Part shown: piece by piece, positions 9,192 through 19,204 of the stretch
Numbering within the stretch: the first letter of the stretch is position 1
How the letters are laid out: every line of letters starts with the position of its first letter
Position numbers and translations under genes: made by a program
Source of the DNA: CAXTEJ01 sp964243295
Lineage (GTDB): Bacteria; Actinomycetota; Actinomycetes; Actinomycetales; Angustibacteraceae
Reading direction: 5' to 3'
NCBI GenBank assembly: GCA_964243295.1
Contig: CAXTEJ010000013.1
Location: forward strand, 13,982 to 77,981
DNA: 64,000 nucleotides
Notes under the pieces: generated by a model
Told to the model about the DNA's origin: nothing
Databases searched by the model: none
Seen by the model: the letters and a program-made list of their open reading frames with translations, nothing else

Positions 9192-10333
9192 CTACGGGCT
9201 CGTCGGTGCGGGCACCCGCAGCGACGGGAGCACGCTGCGCACGACCGCCCCCACCTGGTGGGTCTCGATGAGGAAGCCGTCGTGGCCGTACGCCGACTCC
9301 AGCAGGTGCAGGGGCCGCGCCGTGGGCGTGTGCTCGACCACGAGCTCGGACAGCCGCGGCGGGTAGAGCCGGTCGGTGTCGACCGCCGCGACGACGAGGT
9401 CGGCGCTGACCCGCCGCAGCGCCTGGGCGAGGTCACCGCGACCCCGCCCGACGTCGTGCGAGCTCATGGCCTCGGTGAGCACGACGTACGACCGGGCGTC
9501 GAAGCGGGTGGCCAGCTTGTCGGCGTGGTGGTCCAGGTAGCTCTCGACCGCGTAGCGGCCGCCGCCGCCGAGCGGTTGCTCCCCCGGCTGAGCCCGGCGC
9601 CCGAAGCGGGTGTCGAGCTCGAGCTCGCTGCGGTAGGTCACGTGGGCGATGCGTCGCGCGACGCCAAGGCCGGCGACCGGTCCCCCGCCGTCGTCGTAGT
9701 CGCCGCCGAGCCACTGCGGGTCGCTGCGGATCGCCGCCAGCTGCGGGCTGCACCAGGCGATCTGGTCGGCCGTGGCCTGCGCGCACGACGCGAGCACCAC
9801 CGCGGTCGCCACCCGGTCGGGGTGGCCGACCGCCCACTCGAGCACGCGCATGCCGCCCATGGAGCCGCCGACCACGCCGGCCCAGGTGTCGATGCCGAGG
9901 ACGTCGGCGAGCCGGGCCTCGGCTGCCACCTGGTCACGGACGGTGAGGAACGGGAACCGCGAGCCCCACGCGCGCCCGTTCGGTGCCGGTGATCCCGGGC
10001 CCGTCGTCCCCTGGCAGCCACCGAGCACGTTGGGCGCCACGACGAACCAGGTGTCGGTGTCGAGCGGGCGCCCGGGCCCGACCAGCGCGTCCCACCACCC
10101 GGCGGTCGGGTGGCCGGCACCGGCCGGGCCGCTGACGTGGCTGTCGCCGGTGAGGGCGTGCAGCACCAGCACCGCGTTGTCTCGCGCGGCGTTCAGCGAC
10201 CCCCAGGTCTCGTAGGCGACCCGGACGTCCGGCAGGGCACCGCGGGCCTCGAGGGCGAGGGTGCCCACCTCGGCGAAGCGACGCGCACCCGGCGGGTCGC
10301 CGTCGCGCCAGGGCCCGGGGACGGGCAGGGTCA

Positions 10334-10334
<1 letters not shown>
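9192..10334 (-). CDS. metX: Homoserine O-acetyltransferase
   Basis: A 380-residue alpha/beta-hydrolase-fold enzyme that acetylates (or, in some relatives, succinylates) L-homoserine for methionine synthesis. Seen: the family motif GGCQGTTGPGSP (about residue 105), nucleophile Ser in GGSMGG (about 157), the acid in VDTDRLYP (about 318) and catalytic His in YGHDGF (about 350). Its ATG overlaps the stop of metY by one base, so translation is coupled and both genes lie under the SAM-IV riboswitch upstream of metY. Confidence 0.95.
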
Positions 10335-11650
<1,316 letters not shown>

Positions 11651-11671
11651 CAGGGGTCTCCCAACCCGAAG

Positions 11672-11691
11672 GAGTCCGCCAGGGCGGACTC
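11672..11691 (-). promoter_or_regulatory. Hairpin in metY leader, possible expression platform
   Basis: An 8-bp inverted repeat (GAGTCCGC at 11672-11679 with GCGGACTC at 11684-11691) between the riboswitch core and the metY ribosome site. It could be the switching element, but no competing pairing was proven. Confidence 0.4.
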
Positions 11692-11723
11692 GCGCTTGCG
11701 TCCGCCCGGACGACGGGACGCCG

Positions 11724-11802
11724 GGTCATCACCCGGGGCACCCCACCGCGGTTGGAGGGTTGCCGGCCAGCGAGCCGGGGCTTCGCGCTGGCGCTCATGA
11801 CC
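11724..11802 (-). promoter_or_regulatory. SAM-IV riboswitch
   Basis: Read on the minus strand the leader begins GGTCATGAGCGCCAGCG, continues with AAGCCCCGGC, CGCTGGCCGGCAACCCTCC, AACCGCGGTGGGGTGCCCC and closes with GGGTGATGACC. These are the conserved blocks of the actinobacterial SAM-IV class. P1 is GGTCAT/ATGACC (11802-11797 with 11729-11724) and P2 is CCAGCG/CGCTGG. It lies 73 bases before metY. Binding of S-adenosylmethionine would turn off metY-metX, most likely at translation. Confidence 0.87.
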
Positions 11803-11810
11803 TGCCGGGC

Positions 11811-11816
11811 ACGCTA
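11811..11816 (-). promoter_or_regulatory. Putative -10 box of the metY transcript
   Basis: TTGCTAGCGT on the minus strand has a -10-like TAGCGT at 11816-11811, placing transcription start within a few bases of the first base of the riboswitch. No clear -35 is seen. Confidence 0.4.
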
Positions 11817-11877
11817 GCAAGCGGGGTGTCGCGGCGCGGGTGCGCCTGACACGATCTCGGATGCTGAGACAGCTCGC

Positions 11878-13080
11878 TCACGCCGGCAGCGCCTCGTCGT
11901 CGCCGGCGCGCACCGCGGCCACCCACCGGGGCGCGAGGCCCGAGCGCAGCAGCGCGTCGACCAGCACGCTCATCCGGTGGCCGGGGTCGATCGCGAGAGC
12001 CCGGTCGACCGCGACACCAGCCAGCGCGCCCTCGCCCGCCGCCCACGCCTGGCACGCGACCAGCACCAGCGGCGACAGCGCCAGCCGCCCGGTCGCCAGC
12101 GAGCACAGGTCGAGCAGGAACCGCTCGACGGCGAGCCGTTCCCCAAAGTCGCTCGCGGCGGCCAGCGTCTCGTCCGGTTCTGCGAGCAGGGCGAGCAGCT
12201 CGCGGAGCCGCCCCGCCACCTCCCGCGGTGCGGGTGACATGGCGTCGTCCCACCGGGTCCACCGCAGCAGCACCACGTCGCGCGCATCGCTGTCGCGCAG
12301 CACCTCCAGCAGCCGCGCGGCCTCGGCGTCCGAGCAGGGCTCGCCACCGGCGACGTAGCGGCGGACGACGGCGTCGAGCTCGAGCAGGCCGGCCCTGGCC
12401 CGGTCAAGGGCGGCGGTCGCGACTGCCGGCGCACCGGGGGCGGCACCGGGGGCGGCACCGGGGGCGGCACCGGGCCGCAGCGCCCGTGCCAGGCGAGCCA
12501 CTGCCGCCGGTCGCGGGCCGCCGAGCGGTTCGACGAGAGCGGCCAGCTCGGCCCGGCTGCGCAACGGCGAGCGCCCCTGGAGCACGTAGGTGGCCGCGAT
12601 CTCGCTCGCTTCGGCGGTGGCCACCGGGCGCCCCTGCGGCGGGCAGCAGGCGGGGCGCGAGCAGGTGCACGACCAGTACCGCTCGGACGTGACGTAGAGA
12701 GCCTCCCGCAGCACGACGCCGCCCGCGGCCAGACCTGCGCCCACGACCTCCAGCAGACCCCGGCGAGGTGGGTCGTCCGCATCCCACGGGCCGTCGTCGT
12801 AGACCAGCGCGATGGCCTGGCGGGGGTCGTCGCGCAGCAGGTGGTGCACCGCGTCGGCGGCCACCGCCTTGGCGCTCGCGGCGTCAGCCGGCAGGTCGCT
12901 GCGGGTCACCACCCCGAAGCGCAGGCGGGGGCCGCGCAGCGAGATCAGCACGAGGCTGGACGTCGGCACGAACCCCAGCACGTAGGGCACCGCCGCGACC
13001 ACGTCGGCGGCCGAGCGGGCCTTGACGACGGGGCCGTGGGACGCGGCGGGGGTTCGGCGGGAGTCGGGTCGTGGGCTCAT
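11878..13080 (-). CDS. DUF4192 domain-containing protein
   Basis: A 400-residue protein of the actinobacterial DUF4192 family, recognised from VVAAVPYVLGFVPTSSLVLI near residue 30 and the later WSCTCSRPACCPPQG Cys-rich element (about 135-149), which may bind metal. The C-terminal half is helical and Leu/Ala-rich with an in-frame Gly-Ala-Ala-Pro repeat near 205. No biochemical function is known for the family. It stands alone between the metY leader and a spacer rich in DnaA-box-like sequences. Confidence 0.85.
   Translation of the reverse strand: MSPRPDSRRTPAASHGPVVKARSAADVVAAVPYVLGFVPTSSLVLISLRGPRLRFGVVTRSDLPADAASAKAVAADAVHHLLRDDPRQAIALVYDDGPWDADDPPRRGLLEVVGAGLAAGGVVLREALYVTSERYWSCTCSRPACCPPQGRPVATAEASEIAATYVLQGRSPLRSRAELAALVEPLGGPRPAAVARLARALRPGAAPGAAPGAAPGAPAVATAALDRARAGLLELDAVVRRYVAGGEPCSDAEAARLLEVLRDSDARDVVLLRWTRWDDAMSPAPREVAGRLRELLALLAEPDETLAAASDFGERLAVERFLLDLCSLATGRLALSPLVLVACQAWAAGEGALAGVAVDRALAIDPGHRMSVLVDALLRSGLAPRWVAAVRAGDDEALPA
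12431..12476 (-). repeat. 12-bp coding minisatellite in DUF4192
   Basis: Nearly four copies of GCACCGGGGGCG (12431 onward, 12-bp period) encode GAAPGAAPGAAPGA in the middle of the DUF4192 protein, a likely flexible linker. Confidence 0.8.
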
Positions 13081-13132
13081 GGCGTCGACCGTGCCGTCCC
13101 TGAGGTGTCCCGCAGGTCTGCCGTCGCGCCCC

Positions 13133-13204
13133 TGTGGACGGTGGGACGCTGTGGACGAGGCCCTGTGGACGAGGAGGAGCCCAGCCGCGCGGCGCCGTGG
13201 ACGA
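13133..13204 (+). other. Cluster of DnaA-box-like sequences
   Basis: TGTGGACGG (13133-13141), TGTGGACGA (13150-13158), TGTGGACGA (13164-13172) and a weaker CGTGGACGA (13196-13204). The first three fit the relaxed high-G+C DnaA box read in reverse, TGTGGANRR. They lie in the 151-bp spacer between the DUF4192 start and the DUF1232 stop. Binding is not shown by sequence alone. Confidence 0.35.
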
Positions 13205-13231
13205 CGGTCGCCGGTCAGCAGCGCCGAACGC

Positions 13232-13630
13232 TCAGCGCAGAACCTCGCCGGGCACCACGTCGTCCGAGGGAGGACCGCCGGGACCGCCGCGCCGGGCGCC
13301 GGGGCGCGAGCGCTCCCAGGCCAGGAACGCGCCGGTCTCCCCCAGCAGCCGGGTGGCCACGAAGCTCAGGACGACCGCGTCGTCAACGAGCCCGGCCACG
13401 CCGAGCAGGGCCTCGGGCACCAGGTCGATCGGGGACGCGACGTACAGGACGGCGAGCGCGAGGCTGCCCAGCCGCGCGCGCGTGGTGCCGTCGTAGTCGC
13501 CGGTCAGCGTCGCGAGCACGAGGCGGGGGACGGCGGCCAGGTGCTGCCGCAGGTCGGGCTCACCGGGCCGGGTGGCGCCGCGCAGGGCGCGGACGAGGGC
13601 GAGCAGGGATGCGGTGCGAGCGGGTGCCAT
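13232..13630 (-). CDS. DUF1232 (YkvA-like) membrane protein
   Basis: A 132-residue protein whose centre, LALAVLYVASPIDLVPE followed by GVAGLVDDAVVLSF (about residues 60-95), is the DUF1232 signature: two short hydrophobic helices around SPIDLxPE. The first third is basic and helical, the C-terminal tail Gly/Arg/Pro-rich and probably disordered. Role unknown. It is divergent from the ligase gene, separated by a 138-base spacer in which I see no clear element. Confidence 0.8.
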   Translation of the reverse strand: MAPARTASLLALVRALRGATRPGEPDLRQHLAAVPRLVLATLTGDYDGTTRARLGSLALAVLYVASPIDLVPEALLGVAGLVDDAVVLSFVATRLLGETGAFLAWERSRPGARRGGPGGPPSDDVVPGEVLR

Positions 13631-13768
13631 CGACCTGTCCTCGAGTGGTGGGGGTGCGTCCGGCGCTGGTGCGAACGCCCGCGGGCCGCCGTCCGTTCCC
13701 GCGGCGGCTGCAGGCCCCGTGGGCGGCGGGCTGACGCGACTGTCGGTGGCTCACGGCACCATGGCGCC

Positions 13769-15378
13769 ATGCTGTTCGCCGAGGTGGCCGCCGCCAGCCG
13801 CGCCATCACCGCCACCGCCGCCCGCGGCGAGAAGACCGCCCTGCTCGCGCGGTGCCTTCGCGATGCCGCTGACGACCCCGACGAGCTCACGCTGGGTGTC
13901 GTGGTGGCCTACCTCTCGGGCGAGCTGCGGCAGCGGCGCACCGGCCTCGGGCCCGTTCGCTGCGCGGCGCCCCCGCCCCGGGTGCCGGCGGTGACCTGAT
14001 CGTCGCCGAGGTGGACGAGGCGATGGCCGCCGCCGAGGCGATGCAGGGTGCCGGCTCCACCACGGCGCGGCGGGCGCTGCTGCACGGTCTGCTGGCGCGG
14101 GCCGACGCCGACGAGCAGCGGCTGCTCACCGGCCTGGTCACCGGTGACCTTCGACAGGGCGCCGCGGTCGCCCTCGTGCTCGACGCGGTGGCGCTGGCCA
14201 CCGGGCTGCCCGCTGCCGCCGTCCGGCGTGCCACCACCCTGGCGGGGTCGCCGGGGCTCGTCGCCGTGACGGCCCTGCGCGAGGGCGCCGACGGCCTTGC
14301 GGCCTACGGTCTGGTGGTGGGCCGCGGGCTGTCGCCGATGCTGGCCCAGTCGGCGCCGTCCCTCACCGAGGCGCTGGTGCGCACGGGCCCCGCCGGCGTC
14401 GAGACCAAGCTCGACGGCATCCGGGTGCAGGTGCACCGCCGCGACGACGAGGTGGTCGTCTTCACCCGCACCCTCGACGACATCACCGCGCGCGTTCCGG
14501 AGGTGGTCACCGCCGTCCGCGGCCTGGCGTGCGGCTCCGTCGTGCTCGACGGCGAGGTGCTGGTGCTCGCCGGCGACGGGCGGCCGCGGCCGTTCCAGCT
14601 CACGGCGGCGCGCACCGCGCGGCGCAGCGGGTCGGCCGCCGGGGAGGCGCTGACGCTGTTCGTCTTCGACCTGCTCCACCTCGACGGCGACGACGTGCTC
14701 GACGAGACCGCCGCCCGTCGCCGCGCCCTGCTCGACGAGCTGTGGCGCCGCTCCCCCGCGGCCGCCGGGACGGCGGTCCTCGCCCCGCGCCTGGAGGTGC
14801 ACGACGTCGACGACCCCGCGCAGGTCGCCGCGGCCGAGGACTTCGTCGCGGCGTCCCTGCGGCAGGGCCACGAGGGGGTCGTGGTCAAGTCGCTCGACGC
14901 GCCCTACGCGATGGGACGCCGGGGCGCCGGGTGGGTGAAGGTCAAGCCCGTGCACACCCTCGACCTGGTGGTGCTGGCCGCCGAGTGGGGTCACGGACGT
15001 CGACGCGGCCGGCTGTCGAACCTGCACCTCGGCGCGCGCGACCCCGAGGGCCGCTTCGGGCCGCCCGGCGGGCTGGTGATGCTCGGCAAGACCTTCAAGG
15101 GGCTGACCGACGCCATGCTCGCCTGGCAGACCGAGCGGCTGCTCGAGCTCGCGGTGGAGGTGCCGGAGGCGGAGCGGGCGTGGGTGGTGCCCGTGCGCCC
15201 CGAGCTGGTGGTCGAGATCGCCGTCGACGGGGTGCAGCGGTCGCCGCGCTACCCTGCCGCCGTGGCGCTGCGCTTCGCCCGGGTGCTGCGGCACCGGCCC
15301 GACCGCGACGCGGCCGACGCCGACACCGTCGACGCCGTGCTCGCCCTTCGCCCCGGCGACGCCGCGCCCGACGGCTGA
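13769..15378 (+). pseudogene. ATP-dependent DNA ligase, frameshifted
   Basis: Together the two reading frames make a ~536-residue LigB-type ATP-dependent DNA ligase. The first frame (13769-13999) gives the N-terminal domain start MLFAEVAAASRAITAT to YLSGELRQRRTGLG; the second frame continues ARSLRGAPAPGAGG and carries the whole catalytic part. The switch needs one extra G at the GGG around 13949-13951. Downstream, adenylated Lys is in KLDG (about 214), with FVFDLLHLDG, EGVVVK and WVKVKP for motifs III-V. A GTG at 14011 could start a truncated protein lacking the N-terminal DNA-binding domain. The lesion is either real or a homopolymer sequencing error. Bacterial ATP ligases act in repair, not as the essential NAD ligase. 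Confidence 0.85.
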
Positions 15379-15489
15379 TGCGGGGAAGCCTGCCAGGATG
15401 GAACGCGTTGGCCTGGGCGAGCACGCCCGCCGCACAGCCGCGACCCCCAGCGGCAACGCGCCGCCGACACCACCGACGAAGGAGCCCTC

Positions 15490-16371
15490 GTGCCTCTGCC
15501 CGCCGACACCGACGCCAAGCTCGCGCAGTACGCCGACCCGCGCCGCCTGGTCACCACGCAGTGGCTCGCCGACCACCTCGGTGAGCCCGGCCTGGTCGTG
15601 GTCGAGTCCGACGAGGACGTCCTGCTCTACGACAGCGGCCACGTCCCCGGCGCCGTCAAGGTCGACTGGCACACCGACCTCAACGACCCGGTGACCCGCG
15701 ACTACGTCGACGGCGCCCGCTTCGCGCAGGTGATGGGCGAGCGCGGCATCGGCCGCGACACGACCGTCGTGGTCTACGGCGACAAGAGCAACTGGTGGGC
15801 CGCCTACGCGCTGTGGGTCTTCACCCTGTTCGGCCACGAGGACGTGCGGCTGCTCGACGGCGGCCGGGCGAAGTGGGCCGCCGAGGGCCGCGAGATGACC
15901 CGCGAGGCGCCGGCGACCACGCCGGTCGACTACCCCGTCGTCGAGCGCGACGACAGCCCGATCCGCGCCTTCCGCGACGACGTCCTCGCCCACGTGGGCC
16001 GGCCGATGATCGACGTCCGCTCGCCCGGTGAGTTCTCCGGCCAGCTGCTGGCGATGCCCGACTACCCCCAGGAGGGCGCCATGCGCGGCGGTCACGTGCC
16101 GGGCGCCCGCAACGTGCCGTGGGCCCGCGCCGCCGCCGAGGACGCCACCTTCAAAACGCGCGACGAGCTCGAGGCGATCTACCAGGGTGAGAAGGGCCTC
16201 GCGCCGGACGACGAGGTGATCGCCTACTGCCGCATCGGCGAGCGCTCGTCGCACACCTGGTTCGTGCTCACCCACCTGCTCGGCTTCGAGCACGTCCGCA
16301 ACTACGACGGGTCCTGGACCGAGTGGGGCAACTCGGTGCGCGTGCCGATCGAGACCGGCCCCGACGCGTGA
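15490..16371 (+). CDS. sseA: Thiosulfate/3-mercaptopyruvate sulfurtransferase (rhodanese, two domains)
   Basis: A 293-residue tandem rhodanese that moves sulfane sulfur to an acceptor. The first domain (residues about 18-135) lacks the catalytic Cys; the second (about 160-285) has it in YCRIGERSS (Cys about 247), the CRxGxR loop. GTG at 15490 has GAAGGAG upstream. The stop overlaps the sufE start by four bases, so a sulfur-delivery pair is indicated: rhodanese and SufE are often adjacent in actinomycetes (known context). Confidence 0.92.
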   Translation: MPLPADTDAKLAQYADPRRLVTTQWLADHLGEPGLVVVESDEDVLLYDSGHVPGAVKVDWHTDLNDPVTRDYVDGARFAQVMGERGIGRDTTVVVYGDKSNWWAAYALWVFTLFGHEDVRLLDGGRAKWAAEGREMTREAPATTPVDYPVVERDDSPIRAFRDDVLAHVGRPMIDVRSPGEFSGQLLAMPDYPQEGAMRGGHVPGARNVPWARAAAEDATFKTRDELEAIYQGEKGLAPDDEVIAYCRIGERSSHTWFVLTHLLGFEHVRNYDGSWTEWGNSVRVPIETGPDA

Positions 16372-16829
16372 GCGGCGACGACAGCAGCGCCGGCGTGGTC
16401 GTCGACGACCTGCCCGAGGCGATGGCCGAGCTGGTCGAGGAGTTCCACGCCGTCTCGGTGCGCGACCGGCTGCAGCTGCTGCTCGAGCTCAGTGACGACC
16501 TGCCCGCGCTGCCCGAGCGCTACGCCGGTCACGCCGACGCGATGGAGCAGGTGCACGAGTGCCAGTCGCCGCTCTTCCTGGCCGTCGAGGTGCAGGACGA
16601 CGTCGTGCACGTGTTCTTCGACGCCCCGCCCGAGTCGCCCACGACCCGCGGCTTCGCCGGCATCCTGCACGCGGGCCTGGACGGGCTGCCCGCCGCGCAG
16701 GTGCTCGCGCTGCCCGACGACGCGCCCTACCGGTTCGGCCTGGCGGAGGCCGTGAGCCCGCTGCGGCTGCGCGGCATGCTGGCCATGCTCGCCCGCATCA
16801 AGCGCCAGGTGCGCGACCGCGTCGCGTGA
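16368..16829 (+). CDS. SufE-like cysteine desulfurase sulfur acceptor
   Basis: A 153-residue SufE family protein, acceptor of persulfide sulfur from a cysteine desulfurase for Fe-S or thiolated cofactors. The acceptor Cys is in HECQSPLF (about residue 65), and the C-terminal SPLRLRGMLAMLARIKRQV helix is typical. Its GTG start overlaps the sseA stop, so translation is coupled. No SufS or Fe-S assembly gene is nearby. A 17-bp tandem repeat begins at its stop codon. Confidence 0.88.
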   Translation: MSGDDSSAGVVVDDLPEAMAELVEEFHAVSVRDRLQLLLELSDDLPALPERYAGHADAMEQVHECQSPLFLAVEVQDDVVHVFFDAPPESPTTRGFAGILHAGLDGLPAAQVLALPDDAPYRFGLAEAVSPLRLRGMLAMLARIKRQVRDRVA

Positions 16830-16876
16830 CTGCCCGATGACCGTGACTGCCCGATGACCGTGACTGCCCGATGACG
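16827..16876 (+). repeat. 17-bp tandem repeat at the sufE 3' end
   Basis: TGACTGCCCGATGACCG at 16827-16843 and 16844-16860, with a 16-base third copy ending at 16876. The first unit begins with the sufE stop codon and each unit contains TGA, so none is read through. It fills most of the gap to the next gene. Confidence 0.85.
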
Positions 16877-16892
16877 ACGTGCCCGTGAGCCG

Positions 16893-18722
16893 ATGATCCC
16901 GGCGGCATCCCCCGCGCCGCAGCGCCTGGTCCCGGCTCGCGGCCCGGTCCCGGACGCCGTGAGCGTGGTCAACGAGCTCACGGCCGCCGGCGCCCGGCGC
17001 GGCGACCCCGTCGGCCTGGCCGTCCGCGCCGCGGGTGGCCTCGCCCTGGCGTGGGGACAGCGGTCGTGGGCGCTGCCCGGCGGCGACCCGTCGTGGGTCG
17101 CGGCCATCGAGACGGCGCTGCGCCCCCGCTGGGTCTGGTGGACGTCGGCCACCGACGCGGCCCCGCTGGTGGCCGCCGGGGTGCGACCGGCGACTTGCTG
17201 GGACCTCGCCGCCGTCCACCGGCTGCGCGGTGGTGGCGGCCACGGCGCCCAGGCGGTGTGGGCGGCCGTGCACGGGCTCGACCCCACCACGGCCCCGCGC
17301 ACCGGTCAGCTCGACCTGCTGGCGCCCGTGATCGGCGCCCGGCCGGGTGCCAGTGACGGCCCCGATCAGCGCGACGACCCCGAGCAGCCCGTCGGCCCCG
17401 ACGGCCACCTGCGCCCCGAGTGGTGCGACGGCGGCTGGCACCGCACGCCCGCCCGGCTGGCCACCTGGGCCGCGTTGGCCCTGACCGCCCACCACGGCCA
17501 GCTCGTCGCGCTGCGGTCGGGGCCGGCGTCCGACCAGGCGCTGGGGCTGCGGCTGCTCACCGCCCGCGCCGAGTCGACGGCCGAGCTGCTGTGCGTCGAG
17601 CTGGGCTGCGACGGGCTCCCCTTCGACGTCGCGCAGGCCGAGCGGCTGCTCACCGACCTCACCGGGCCGCGGCCGGTCGACCCCACCGCCGAGGCGCGGC
17701 TGCGGCGGCAGCGCGAGGAGCCGGTGCGCCGGCAGCTGCCCTCGACGGTCGAGGACGTCGACCTGCGCAACCCCGCCCACGTCCGGCAGGCGCTCGCGGC
17801 CGTCGGTGTCGACGTCCCGGACACCCGGTCGTGGCGTCTGGAGCCGTGGCGCGGCCAGCTGCCGCTCGTCGACGCGCTGCTGACGTGGCGGCAGGCCGAC
17901 CGGTTGGCCACGACCTACGGCTACCCGTGGCTCGACGCGCGGGTCGGGCCCGACGGCCGGCTGCGCGGCACGTGGTCGGCCAGCGACGCCGCGGCCGGCC
18001 GCATGACCGCGACGGCCGGCCTGCACAACCTGCCGGCCGAGCTGCGGCCGGCCGTCGCCGCCGACCCGGGGTGGGAGCTGGTGCGCGCCGACCTCGGCCA
18101 GGTCGAGCCGCGCGTGCTCGCCGCCGTCTCGCGCGACCCTGCGCTGATCGCCGCCACCGTCGACGACGACCTCTACCAGCCGGTCGCAGCCCGGCTGCGC
18201 GTCGAGCGCCCCGTGGCGAAGGTCGCGGTGCTGGCCGCGATGTACGGGCAGACCTCCGGCACCGCCGGGCAGGCGCTCGAGGGCCTCGAGCAGGCCTACC
18301 CGGTCGCCATGCGCTACCTGCGAGCCGCCTACGAGAACGGCCGGGCGGGCCGTGCGGTCCGCACCCACGGCGGGCGCGTGGTGCGCATGGGTGCCCTGTC
18401 ACCGGCCGGCGACGACCAGGCGCAGCACGCCGCGGTCAACGGGCGCGGCCGGTTCGCGCGCAACGCGGTGGTGCAGGGGTCGGCCGCCGAGCTGTTCAAG
18501 GTGTGGGCGGTGACGGTGCGCGCGGCGCTCGCGGCGAGCCAGGCCCGCATCGTGCTGTGCCTGCACGACGAGCTGCTGGTGCACGCCCCGCAGGCCGAGG
18601 GCGAGCAGGTCGCGGCCCTGCTCTCCACCACGCTGGACGACGTCGCCGCCCGCTGGGCCGGCCCCACCGTGCGCTTCGTGGCGGACGTCGACCGCGTGCA
18701 GCGCTGGTCGGACGCGACGTGA
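16893..18722 (+). CDS. PolA-family DNA polymerase (3'-5' exonuclease-like/polymerase)
   Basis: A 609-residue family A polymerase of the type annotated in actinobacteria as bifunctional exonuclease/polymerase, distinct from the longer PolA. The N-terminal ~250 residues are a diverged exonuclease-like region without an obvious DEDD set. The polymerase half has motif A VRADLGQVEPRVL (about 395), motif B KVAVLAAMYGQTSGT (about 443) and motif C LCLHDELLVHAP (about 553-564), all with catalytic acids, so polymerase activity is expected. ATG at 16893 lacks a strong ribosome site. The stop overlaps the next gene by three bases. Confidence 0.85.
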   Translation: MIPAASPAPQRLVPARGPVPDAVSVVNELTAAGARRGDPVGLAVRAAGGLALAWGQRSWALPGGDPSWVAAIETALRPRWVWWTSATDAAPLVAAGVRPATCWDLAAVHRLRGGGGHGAQAVWAAVHGLDPTTAPRTGQLDLLAPVIGARPGASDGPDQRDDPEQPVGPDGHLRPEWCDGGWHRTPARLATWAALALTAHHGQLVALRSGPASDQALGLRLLTARAESTAELLCVELGCDGLPFDVAQAERLLTDLTGPRPVDPTAEARLRRQREEPVRRQLPSTVEDVDLRNPAHVRQALAAVGVDVPDTRSWRLEPWRGQLPLVDALLTWRQADRLATTYGYPWLDARVGPDGRLRGTWSASDAAAGRMTATAGLHNLPAELRPAVAADPGWELVRADLGQVEPRVLAAVSRDPALIAATVDDDLYQPVAARLRVERPVAKVAVLAAMYGQTSGTAGQALEGLEQAYPVAMRYLRAAYENGRAGRAVRTHGGRVVRMGALSPAGDDQAQHAAVNGRGRFARNAVVQGSAAELFKVWAVTVRAALAASQARIVLCLHDELLVHAPQAEGEQVAALLSTTLDDVAARWAGPTVRFVADVDRVQRWSDAT

Positions 18723-19156
18723 GCGGCGCCCCCGCGCAGGGCCTGCGCGTCACCTCCTCGGTCGTCGTCCCGGACGGCGAGCTGGCGTGGCGATTCTCGC
18801 GCGCGAGCGGGCCCGGCGGCCAGGGCGTCAACACCACCGACAGCCGGGTCGAGCTGAGCCTGGACGTCGCCGGCAGCACCGCCTTCACCACCGCCCAGCG
18901 CGAGCGCGTGCTCGAGCGGCTCGACAACCGCCTCGTCGACGGCACGATCACCGTGGTCGCGAGGGAGCACCGCTCGCAGCTGCGCAACCGCGACGCAGCG
19001 TCGGGGCGCCTCGCGCAGCTGCTGCGCGAGGCGCTCGCTCCCCCGCCCCGTGCCCGCCGGGCGACCCGCCCCACGCTCGGCAGCAAGCGGCGCAGGCTGG
19101 ACGGCAAGACGCGCCGCGGCGACATCAAGCGGATGCGGCGGCCGCCCGCCGACTAG
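18719..19156 (+). CDS. arfB: ArfB-like peptidyl-tRNA hydrolase (stalled-ribosome rescue)
   Basis: A 145-residue RF-1-type protein with the GGQ motif in SGPGGQGVNTTDS (about residues 31-43) and a long basic C-terminal tail (GSKRRRLDGKTRRGD), the hallmark of ArfB/YaeJ. It would enter ribosomes stalled without a stop codon and hydrolyse the peptidyl-tRNA, with the tail in the mRNA channel. There is no codon-recognition domain, so it is not a standard release factor. GTG at 18719 overlaps the polymerase stop. Confidence 0.88.
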   Translation: MSGAPAQGLRVTSSVVVPDGELAWRFSRASGPGGQGVNTTDSRVELSLDVAGSTAFTTAQRERVLERLDNRLVDGTITVVAREHRSQLRNRDAASGRLAQLLREALAPPPRARRATRPTLGSKRRRLDGKTRRGDIKRMRRPPAD

Positions 19157-19204
19157 CGCGCTGGTCGCGACCACGGCCGGGCCGCCGGCTCCTACCCGCT
19201 CCGC

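Noticed and set aside
13940..13960. Programmed -1 frameshift in the ligase
   Set aside because: The sequence CTCGGGCCCG does not form a slippery heptamer on which both tRNAs could re-pair, and no following pseudoknot was seen.
15379..15489. Small gene between ligase and rhodanese
   Set aside because: No start with a ribosome site and no conserved-looking product in the 111-base spacer.
19162..19173. 12-bp palindrome TGGTCGCGACCA as a regulatory site
   Set aside because: It lies between converging genes; palindromes of this length are expected at this base composition and no partner site is seen.
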